Source: DATCVA01 sp036567205
Lineage (GTDB): Bacteria; Pseudomonadota; Gammaproteobacteria; Burkholderiales; Burkholderiaceae_B
Length of the DNA: 7,446 nucleotides
NCBI GenBank assembly: GCA_036567205.1
Contig: DATCVA010000057.1
Location: forward strand, 1 to 7,446
Direction of reading: 5' to 3'
Position 1 is the stretch's first letter. Each line of letters opens with the position of its first letter. The notes beneath the pieces were generated by a model. It made no database searches and was not told the DNA's origin. It worked only from the letters and a program-made list of their open reading frames with translations. Positions 1 to 5,559 of this stretch are shown in pieces. The translations under genes and the position numbers were made by a program.

Positions 1-864
1 AACGCAGACATGGCCATGAACGGACTGCACGGAAATCCGATGCGCGGCCTATTGCCACTGGGACGCTACAGCGTATGGGTCAGTGGAGATGCTGGCCGCC
101 AGAACGGCGACCAGTACGACGCCAAGCAGGGCATCGCCGAGTTAGGTTTTGCCAAAAGCCTGACCGCGAATCTGCAATTTAGTATCGCACTCGGGCACAA
201 TTATCGTCGCGAACATACCGGGCTGGGCGATACAACAACCTTGCGCAGCACATACGTATTACCAGAGCTAACCTACAAACTGCCCGACACTTCGCTGCAT
301 GCGACCGTCAGTGGCTATTACTCAGATGGCGACATGGAGATCAAGCGCACGTATCTGAATGCCGGCACGTCCGCCCAATCGCAGGGCAAACCGAATGTCT
401 CTACAGCCGGAGCCCGGCTGCGCATTGACTGGCTCAACGCGGCCAGCTGGGGTCGAACCGCATTCACGCCCTACGCGAGCCTGACCTATATGCAAACCAG
501 GCTGGATGGCTACAGCGAAAAAGGCGGGGGCTTTCCTGCACAATGGGACAGTCGTCGTGAACATGCGACAACAGCTCGTGTTGGCGTAGACGCGGTTTAT
601 CCCCTCAATGATAAAGTGAATGTTCTAGGGCGCCTGGAGGCCGCACACCGTTTCCAAGGCGAGGGCGCCAAGGCACAGGGCCAGGTGATAGGCCTCTATG
701 GCTTTACGCTCGATGGCCAACGCGACAAACGCAACTGGCTGCGCGCCGGATTAGGCCTTGAAAGCAAACTACTGGGCGGCATAGGGGCCGTAATGCTCAA
801 TACCACCACCCAAGGCAGCGAGTCTTCCTATTGGGTCAATGCCAGTTACCGCTGGGTATTCTGA
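1..864 (+). CDS. Autotransporter beta-barrel domain, C-terminal part (5' end cut by window)
   Basis: This is the C-terminal translocator domain of a type V (autotransporter) protein. In the family, this domain forms a 12-strand barrel in the outer membrane through which the N-terminal passenger is exported. The frame is open from base 1, so the gene begins outside the window; the ATG at base 10 is internal. About 287 residues are visible, close to a whole beta-domain. They show alternating amphipathic strands (for example GRYSVWVSGDAGR near the start and the stretch around RLRIDW), and the protein ends in SYRWVF. A final aromatic residue after alternating hydrophobics is the usual outer-membrane assembly (BAM) signal. 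The passenger is unseen, so its role (adhesin, protease, other) cannot be stated. Another beta-barrel type is possible but the overall pattern fits autotransporters best. Confidence 0.85.
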   Translation, partial: NADMAMNGLHGNPMRGLLPLGRYSVWVSGDAGRQNGDQYDAKQGIAELGFAKSLTANLQFSIALGHNYRREHTGLGDTTTLRSTYVLPELTYKLPDTSLHATVSGYYSDGDMEIKRTYLNAGTSAQSQGKPNVSTAGARLRIDWLNAASWGRTAFTPYASLTYMQTRLDGYSEKGGGFPAQWDSRREHATTARVGVDAVYPLNDKVNVLGRLEAAHRFQGEGAKAQGQVIGLYGFTLDGQRDKRNWLRAGLGLESKLLGGIGAVMLNTTTQGSESSYWVNASYRWVF

Positions 865-877
865 GTCGACGGTCGGT

Positions 878-905
878 GCACCGGCAATGGTAAAGGCGCC
901 GGTGC
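878..905. repeat. GC-rich inverted repeat after the autotransporter gene
   Basis: An 8-base arm, GCACCGGC (878-885), is matched by GCCGGTGC (898-905) across a 12-base loop, 13 bases after the autotransporter stop. The stem could help end transcription, but no T-run follows on either strand, so it is not a classical intrinsic terminator. Its function is unknown. Confidence 0.35.
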
Positions 906-998
906 GAAGGACGTTGGCGCGGCAGCACCCCAATCACGGTGTTAACATCGAATCCATCGTCGGCATGCCAGCCGGGCCTTAGCAGAACCTATTCCATC

Positions 999-1002
999 GG
1001 AG
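999..1002 (+). promoter_or_regulatory. Ribosome binding site supporting the TTG start of the aldo/keto reductase
   Basis: GGAG lies 9 bases before the TTG at 1012. It supports a TTG start, which also gives an N-terminus (MKYRKLG) matching the family. I found no convincing promoter in the gap 865-1011; TTAACA at 942-947 has no -10 box at the right distance. Confidence 0.6.
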
Positions 1003-1011
1003 CGCACAACC

Positions 1012-2061
1012 TTGAAATACCGCAAACTTGGCCACACAGACCTTGAGGTCAGTCTGATCGGTCTGGGCACCATGACCTGGGGCGAACAAAACACCGAATC
1101 CGAGGCCCACGAGCAGATCGATTACGCCTTGTCGCACGGGGTGAACCTGGTGGATGCCGCCGAAATGTATCCTGTGCCGCCCAAACCCGAGACACAAGGA
1201 CGCACAGAAACGTATATTGGCACCTGGCTGGCCAAAACGGGGCGACGCAAGGACATCGTGCTGACCAGCAAGGTCTCGGGCCCCGCCACCGACCCAAAAC
1301 GCCCTGGCCATATTCGTAGCGGCCAGACGCATCTGGATCGCAAGAATATGACCGAAGCGCTGGACGCCAGCCTGAAGCGCCTGCAAACCGATTATCTTGA
1401 TCTGTACCAATTGCACTGGCCGGATCGCACCACAACCACATTCGGCCGTCCCGGCTACCCCTGGAAGGATGATGCCTACACGGTGCCCATCGAGGAAACC
1501 CTGGAAGTGCTGCAAGACTTCGTCAAAGCCGGCAAGGTGCGCCATATCGGGGTGTCCAACGAAACGCCTTGGGGCGTGGCGCAATACCTGAAACTCGCCG
1601 AAACGCGAAATCTGCCCCGCATCGCATCCATTCAAAACCCTTACAGCCTGCTCAACCGCAGCTACGAGAACGGCCTGTCGGAGTTCAGCCACCTGGAAGG
1701 CCTGGGGCTGCTGGCCTACTCGCCGTTGGGCATGGGTGTACTGGCGGGCAAGTATCTGAACGGAGCGCGCCCAGAGGGCGCCCGCATGACGCTGTTCACG
1801 CGTTTTGACCGCTACATGAAGCCTCAGGCCGAACGCGCTGCGGCCGAATATGTGCAACTGGCACGCGATTCGGGCTTGTCGCCTGCAACCATGGCCCTGG
1901 CGTTCGTAAACCAGCAGCCTTTCGTCATCAGCAACCTGATGGGCGCAACTCGTCTTGACCAGTTGAAAGAAAACATTGACAGCGTCGCGGTTACGCTACC
2001 GGAAGAGGTAATGAAAGCCATCGGGGCCATCCATCAACGTTGCCCGAACCCCGCGCCATGA
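1012..2061 (+). CDS. tas: NADP(H)-dependent aldo/keto reductase, Tas-like
   Basis: This is a 349-residue cytoplasmic oxidoreductase of the aldo/keto reductase superfamily, expected to reduce carbonyl compounds with NADPH in a (beta/alpha)8 barrel. From memory it resembles E. coli Tas (346 residues) along its whole length. Shared stretches include GLGTMTWGEQN, AEMYPVPP.PETQG, SLKRLQTDYLDLYQ.HWP, GVSNET, IQNPYSLLNRS and a GAT..DQLK.NI block near the C-terminus that fits the cofactor phosphate site. The catalytic tetrad is intact: D48, Y53, K87 and H135. The start is TTG, with GGAG 9 bases upstream. E. coli Tas was named for suppressing tyrosine auxotrophy under starvation; its physiological substrate is unclear, and the same holds here. 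The gene stands alone: the upstream gene is unrelated and the next features are on the other strand. Confidence 0.93.
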   Translation: MKYRKLGHTDLEVSLIGLGTMTWGEQNTESEAHEQIDYALSHGVNLVDAAEMYPVPPKPETQGRTETYIGTWLAKTGRRKDIVLTSKVSGPATDPKRPGHIRSGQTHLDRKNMTEALDASLKRLQTDYLDLYQLHWPDRTTTTFGRPGYPWKDDAYTVPIEETLEVLQDFVKAGKVRHIGVSNETPWGVAQYLKLAETRNLPRIASIQNPYSLLNRSYENGLSEFSHLEGLGLLAYSPLGMGVLAGKYLNGARPEGARMTLFTRFDRYMKPQAERAAAEYVQLARDSGLSPATMALAFVNQQPFVISNLMGATRLDQLKENIDSVAVTLPEEVMKAIGAIHQRCPNPAP

Positions 2062-2171
2062 TTGACGGATAAGTAATGCTGGGCTGGGCACCAGAACGGT
2101 AGTTCCAAGCGCTCGGGCCAACAGCACGATTTCATGAGCCTGCTGACGCGCCGGGTAATGCAGCGGCTCTG

Positions 2172-2199
2172 AAAAAACAAGAGTCCTTGTACGACAAGG
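2172..2199 (-). terminator. Putative intrinsic terminator of ispB/tRNA-Pro, with overlapping hairpins
   Basis: Read on the minus strand, 18 bases past the tRNA CCA end, ACAAG (2190-2186), loop GACT and CTTGT (2181-2177) form a short stem followed directly by five T residues (2176-2172). The same ACAAG also closes a second hairpin just upstream, CCTTGT-CGT-ACAAGG (2199-2185), so the two stems exclude each other. The stem before the T-run is only 5 base pairs, hence moderate confidence. Its place behind the tRNA suits the end of the ispB/tRNA transcript. Confidence 0.5.
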
Positions 2200-2216
2200 G
2201 CTTTCATGGAATCCAT

Positions 2217-2293
2217 TGGTCGGGGCGACAAGATTCGAACTTGCGACTCCTGCGTCCCGAACGCAGTACTCTACCAGGCTGAGCTACGCCCCG
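2217..2293 (-). tRNA. tRNA-Pro (anticodon CGG)
   Basis: A complete cloverleaf of 77 bases is seen, including an encoded 3' CCA at 2219-2217. The acceptor stem is CGGGGCG/CGCCCCG with discriminator A. The D stem is GCTC/GAGT, and the anticodon stem is CTGCG/CGCAG with loop TTCGGGA. The T arm is GCAAG-TTCGAAT-CTTGT. The anticodon CGG (bases 2259-2257) reads the proline codon CCG. C1-G72 is the usual first pair of bacterial tRNA-Pro. The gene starts 6 bases after the ispB stop on the same strand, so it is probably made as part of the ispB transcript and released by RNase P, unless it has a promoter inside ispB. Confidence 0.97.
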
Positions 2294-2299
2294 ACGCTC

Positions 2300-3265
2300 T
2301 TATCTATCGCGGTCCACCGCGAATGAACAAAATTCTAGCAAAGATTTTTGATAGACGGAATCAGGATAATCGGCTAGTGCCTGTTTGGCTAGTTGCGCTT
2401 CGGCGATAGCAGCCTGGCGAGTGAATTCAATGGCATCGGTATCGCGAATGGCGTGTGCAACGGCTTCGAAATCGGCCTCGCCGGTTTCAATCGCACTCTT
2501 GATCAGTTGTTGCTGCGCTGCCGTACCGACTTCCATGACCCTGATCAAGGGCATGGTGGGCTTGCCTTCACGCAGATCATCGCCCACGTTCTTGCCCAGA
2601 GCACCGGCGTCGCCGCTGTAATCAAGGACATCGTCAATTAACTGAAAAGCGGTACCGACATGGCGGCCGTACGCGGCTGCAGCCGCTTCTTGCTGTGGGG
2701 TTGCCCCGGCCACGACGGCCCCGACATGCGCTGCGGCCTCGAATAATTTAGCGGTTTTATAGCGTACAACCTGCAAATAGCGCTCTAGAGAGACATCGGG
2801 ATCGTGCACATTCAGAAGCTGCAGGACCTCGCCCTCGGCAATAACCGTTGTAGCGCCCGACAGAATTGTCATGGCCGGCATTGACTGGGATTCGACCATC
2901 ATTTCAAAGGATCGCGAATACAGGTAGTCGCCCACCAGGACGCTGGCCGCATTGCCATAAACGGCGTTGGCGGTGCTGCGCCCCCGCCGTAAATCGGACT
3001 CGTCCACGACGTCGTCGTGCAAAAGCGTAGCGGTGTGAATAAACTCGACCACCCCGGCCAGTAAATGGTGATTGGAGCCGCTGTAGCCCAATGCTTTTGC
3101 CACCAGAAGCAACGTTGCCGGGCGCATGCGTTTGCCGCCTGCGCCGACGATGTAGTCGCCGATGGTACGAATCAGGACGACGTCAGAATTTAAGCGTGCG
3201 CGAATTACCGCATCGACCGCTTTCATATCGTCTGTAATGGGGGCAATTAACTCGGCGATGTTCAA
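2300..3265 (-). CDS. ispB: Octaprenyl diphosphate synthase (long-chain polyprenyl synthase)
   Basis: This cytoplasmic trans-prenyltransferase adds isopentenyl diphosphate units to farnesyl diphosphate to make the C40 side chain of ubiquinone-8. Both Mg-binding aspartate motifs are present: DDVVD at residues 84-88 and DDVLD at 211-215. KRMRP (45-49) supplies substrate-binding K and R, and the FEAAA and EGEVLQL blocks are conserved. A79, five residues before the first motif, is small, as in long-chain enzymes. I chose TTG at 3265 because the resulting 321 residues match the E. coli enzyme (323) and its N-terminus. No clear Shine-Dalgarno precedes this TTG. The frame stays open to a TTG at 3409, but those 48 extra residues (rich in C, W and R) do not look conserved; a TTG at 3325 is another option. 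tRNA-Pro follows after 6 bases. Confidence 0.93.
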   Translation of the reverse strand: MNIAELIAPITDDMKAVDAVIRARLNSDVVLIRTIGDYIVGAGGKRMRPATLLLVAKALGYSGSNHHLLAGVVEFIHTATLLHDDVVDESDLRRGRSTANAVYGNAASVLVGDYLYSRSFEMMVESQSMPAMTILSGATTVIAEGEVLQLLNVHDPDVSLERYLQVVRYKTAKLFEAAAHVGAVVAGATPQQEAAAAAYGRHVGTAFQLIDDVLDYSGDAGALGKNVGDDLREGKPTMPLIRVMEVGTAAQQQLIKSAIETGEADFEAVAHAIRDTDAIEFTRQAAIAEAQLAKQALADYPDSVYQKSLLEFCSFAVDRDR

Positions 3266-3431
3266 AAGGGAGTCCGGGTTTAAAGTTGGCCGTAAGGCTC
3301 GGTAAACAGGCCGCAGCCCTGTCAACCATAAAAACCGGCAACACAGATTTACCCACAGCGAAACTTCACGTTGGCAAACCGCGAGTCCAGGCATTGGGAC
3401 GGTTAACAAGGCCAGTGCGGATCAGGGTGAG

Positions 3432-3461
3432 ATTATACGGTTTCGCACCGCCGGAAGCGAA
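3432..3461 (-). promoter_or_regulatory. Probable sigma-70 promoter of ispB
   Basis: On the minus strand a perfect TATAAT -10 box (3437-3432) sits 18 bases after TTCGCT (3461-3456), which matches TTGACA at only three of six positions. Transcription would begin near 3425, giving an ispB leader of about 160 bases before the preferred TTG. The -35 region overlaps an imperfect inverted repeat (GGTTTCGC at 3439-3446, GCGAACC at 3457-3463), which could be an operator or chance. Confidence 0.45.
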
Positions 3462-3534
3462 CCGGGCGCAGTGGCAACACAACGAGCTATAAAAAAATGG
3501 TGATAATAGCGGATGTCCCGCCTTTATTTACTTC

Positions 3535-3538
3535 GGAG
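3535..3538 (+). promoter_or_regulatory. Ribosome binding site fixing the GTG start of the ATPase gene
   Basis: GGAG is 6 bases before GTG at 3545, an ideal distance. The in-frame ATG at 3497 has no such site, only an A-run before it, so the GTG is preferred. Possible -10 elements for this gene, TATAAA (3488-3493) and GATAAT (3502-3507), lack good -35 partners. Confidence 0.7.
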
Positions 3539-3544
3539 AAAAAT

Positions 3545-4411
3545 GTGAGTGCCACCGACCTGACTACGCTTATCAGCCGCGCCGAACGCGTTTTGGCGCA
3601 ACTCGAGGCGTGGTTGCCCCCGGCCCCGCCCGAAGTAGACTGGTCGGCGCATGCCTTTCGGTGGCGCAAGCGCGGCGCGCGCGGCTGGCTGGATGCGGTT
3701 CAGCACATTTCCCACATCGGCGTGGAAGACCTGCAGCATATCGATCGGCAAAAAGCCATTATCGAACGGAATACGCGCAATTTTCTTCACAGGAAACCCG
3801 CCAACAATGTCCTGATGACCGGCGCGCGCGGCACCGGAAAAAGTTCGCTCGTTAAAGCCATGCTGGCCGCCTATGGCGATCAAGGCCTGCGTCTTATCGA
3901 GGTCGACAAGGCCGATATGGGTGATCTGGGCGACATTGTCGACCTTGTAAGCGCCCGCGCCGAGCGCTTCATTATTTTTTGTGACGACTTGTCGTTTGAA
4001 GAAGGCGAACCGGGCTATAAGGCACTGAAATCGGTGCTGGACGGCTCCGTCAGCGCATCGGGCGACAACGTCCTTATTTACGCAACATCGAATCGGCGCC
4101 ATCTGATGCCCGAATACATGAGCGAAAACCTCAGCGCCAAACATCAGGCCGACGGCGAAATCCACCCAGGCGAAACGGTGGAAGAGAAAATTTCGCTATC
4201 CGAGCGCTTTGGCCTGTGGCTCTCGTTTTATCCGTTCAAGCAAGATGACTATCTGGACATCGTGTATTACTGGCTAAAAGAACACGGCTGCTCGACAGCC
4301 GACATTGAGGCCTCGCGCACCGAAGCGCTGCAATGGGCGCTTGAGCGCGGCTCCCGGTCTGGCCGGGTTGCCCGCCAGTTTGCACGAGACTGGGCAGCGC
4401 GCTATGTCTGA
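3545..4411 (+). CDS. AAA-type ATP-binding protein, DUF815 family
   Basis: This is a 288-residue soluble P-loop ATPase. From the GTG start, residues 1-90 form an N-terminal region with many charged and tryptophan residues. Walker A is GARGTGKS (93-100), and Walker B is FIIFCDD (142-148) with the acidic pair D147/D148. A likely sensor-1 asparagine lies in YATSNRRHL (N183). The C-terminal GRVARQFARDW resembles an AAA lid with a sensor-2 arginine. The stretches around SFEEGEPGYKALKSVLDG and FGLWLSFYPF are typical of DUF815 as I remember it. No membrane segment or signal peptide is seen. The family's biochemical role is not well established. The stop overlaps the next start by 8 bases (ATG within the last codons), implying translational coupling with the Nudix/ThiE-like protein. 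The ATG at 3497 would add 16 residues but lacks a ribosome binding site. Confidence 0.9.
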   Translation: MSATDLTTLISRAERVLAQLEAWLPPAPPEVDWSAHAFRWRKRGARGWLDAVQHISHIGVEDLQHIDRQKAIIERNTRNFLHRKPANNVLMTGARGTGKSSLVKAMLAAYGDQGLRLIEVDKADMGDLGDIVDLVSARAERFIIFCDDLSFEEGEPGYKALKSVLDGSVSASGDNVLIYATSNRRHLMPEYMSENLSAKHQADGEIHPGETVEEKISLSERFGLWLSFYPFKQDDYLDIVYYWLKEHGCSTADIEASRTEALQWALERGSRSGRVARQFARDWAARYV

Positions 4412-5501
4412 GTCATTCAACAGCACAACGGCCACCTCGTTGCAGGACACGGCCGCAACACCGTCGCCCAAGCGGGTTCTTGATGTCGCGGCCGGGCTGA
4501 TTTTACGTGCCGACGGGTCGCTGCTGCTGGCCCAGCGACCCGGCGACAAACCCTGGTCGGGCTGGTGGGAGCTGCCTGGCGGCAAAATTGAAACCTGTGA
4601 AACGGTGCTTGAAGCGCTGGCTCGAGAACTGAAAGAAGAGCTGGATATTGAAATTACGGCGGCCACCCCTTGGGTGACCTATGTCCATGAGTATCCTAAA
4701 AACATAGTACGTCTGGCTTTTTGCCGCGTCACTGGCTGGCACGGCACACCAACAGGGGTCGAAGGACAAACGCTTGCCTGGGTTGACCCGGGCCAGCCGC
4801 TACCGGTGGGTCCGCTATTGCCAGCCACTGAACCTCCGTTACGCTGGCTGCTATTGCCCGACCACTATTTGCTGACGTCCATTGGCAATCAGGCCAACCT
4901 TGCCAGCTTCTTGAAAAAACTGACCCTCGCCCTGCAAAGCGGTGTAAAGCTGGTGCAGTTTCGCGAACCGGACTGGTCGGCACAAGCTGGCGCCTTGGAA
5001 GTCTACGCCGCGTTCAAGCAAGTTTTGCAATGCTGCCGCGAACACAAGGCCCAGTGCCTGGTCAATAGCGTTCACCCCGAAGCCTGGTGGACCGAAGCCG
5101 ACGGAGTGCATTACCGGGCAAGCGATGCAGCGGCCCTCAAACCGGGCGCAACGCCAGAAATCAGGCAGGTACCAGAAACACCTGACGTTACCGAGGCGCC
5201 GCAAACGCCTGTGCACCCGGTCACGCCGCGCCGTCTGACCGGCGTTTCGGCCCATAACGCCGAAGATCTGGTTCGCGCGCAATTGATGAAGGCCGACTTC
5301 GCCGTGCTGGGCCATGTGCTGGAAACGCCTTCGCACCCTGGCCAACGTGCGTTAGGCTGGGCAGAGTTTGCCAGACTGTCGCGCGATGCAGGACTGCCCG
5401 TATTCGCTATTGGTGGGCAATCTGCCAGCACACTGAATGAAGCCAGGCAGCATGGCGCCCACGGCATTGCCGGCATACGGCACTTACTGGCCGGGACTTA
5501 A
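4404..5501 (+). CDS. Nudix hydrolase fused to a degenerate thiamine-phosphate-synthase-like domain
   Basis: This is a 365-residue cytoplasmic two-domain protein. Residues 25-150 are a MutT-like Nudix domain that should hydrolyse a nucleoside diphosphate derivative, possibly 8-oxo-dGTP. Its Nudix box spans G60-I82 with RELKEEL carrying metal-binding E75, E78 and E79; the usual glycine near the end is D81. Residues 160-365 resemble ThiE: QFRE at 185-188, VN at 220-221, GVSAHN at 280-285 and AIGG at 335-338. However, ThiE active-site positions look lost: P189, S222 and H311 stand where Lys, Asp and Lys are usual, so thiamine phosphate synthesis is unlikely. The MutT-ThiE fusion is known in proteobacteria. 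Residues 247-275 form a Pro/Thr/Glu-rich insertion. The ATG at 4404 overlaps the ATPase stop, and an earlier in-frame ATG at 4305 lies inside that gene and is rejected. Confidence 0.9.
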   Translation: MSESFNSTTATSLQDTAATPSPKRVLDVAAGLILRADGSLLLAQRPGDKPWSGWWELPGGKIETCETVLEALARELKEELDIEITAATPWVTYVHEYPKNIVRLAFCRVTGWHGTPTGVEGQTLAWVDPGQPLPVGPLLPATEPPLRWLLLPDHYLLTSIGNQANLASFLKKLTLALQSGVKLVQFREPDWSAQAGALEVYAAFKQVLQCCREHKAQCLVNSVHPEAWWTEADGVHYRASDAAALKPGATPEIRQVPETPDVTEAPQTPVHPVTPRRLTGVSAHNAEDLVRAQLMKADFAVLGHVLETPSHPGQRALGWAEFARLSRDAGLPVFAIGGQSASTLNEARQHGAHGIAGIRHLLAGT

Positions 5502-5523
5502 TTGTGGGCACGGCGAGGTACAG

Positions 5524-5541
5524 ACCGTACATATGTACGGT
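5524..5541. repeat. Perfect 18-base palindrome between convergent genes
   Basis: ACCGTACATATGTACGGT is fully self-complementary and lies 22 bases after the Nudix/ThiE-like stop and 18 bases before the efflux lipoprotein stop on the other strand. It is flanked by a short direct repeat, GCGAGG, at 5513-5518 and 5544-5549. As RNA it could fold into a 7-base-pair stem with an ATAT loop in either direction, but no T-run follows. It may be a weak bidirectional transcription end or a dimeric protein binding site. Confidence 0.6.
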
Positions 5542-5559
5542 ACGCGAGGCTGGCACCAT

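Noticed and set aside
878..905. Inverted repeat after the autotransporter as an intrinsic terminator
   Set aside because: There is no T-run on either side and the loop is 12 bases; it is kept only as an unexplained repeat.
979..1857. Long open frame (292 codons) on the minus strand antisense to the aldo/keto reductase
   Set aside because: It is a mirror of the strongly conserved Tas-like gene in GC-rich DNA. Its translation is rich in Q, H, R and V without recognisable motifs, and it has no sign of its own regulation.
2217..2293. tRNA-Pro as an attachment site of an integrated element
   Set aside because: No integrase gene and no second copy of the tRNA 3' end are visible in the window; both flanks look like core chromosome.
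2206..2409. Plus-strand open frame starting with MESIGRGDKIRTCDSC
   Set aside because: This is the well-known spurious translation of the antisense strand of a tRNA gene; it reads straight through tRNA-Pro and into the 3' end of ispB.
3320..3325. Perfect TTGACA (minus strand) as an ispB -35 box
   Set aside because: No -10-like hexamer lies 16-18 bases downstream (the sequence there is GC-rich), so it is not a credible promoter with the visible neighbours.
3524..4165. 213-codon minus-strand frame opposite the ATPase gene
   Set aside because: It is antisense to the conserved Walker A/B region, with no family resemblance and no ribosome binding site considered convincing.
4851..5345. 164-codon minus-strand frame opposite the ThiE-like domain
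   Set aside because: It lies opposite a conserved coding frame, and its translation shows no domain features.
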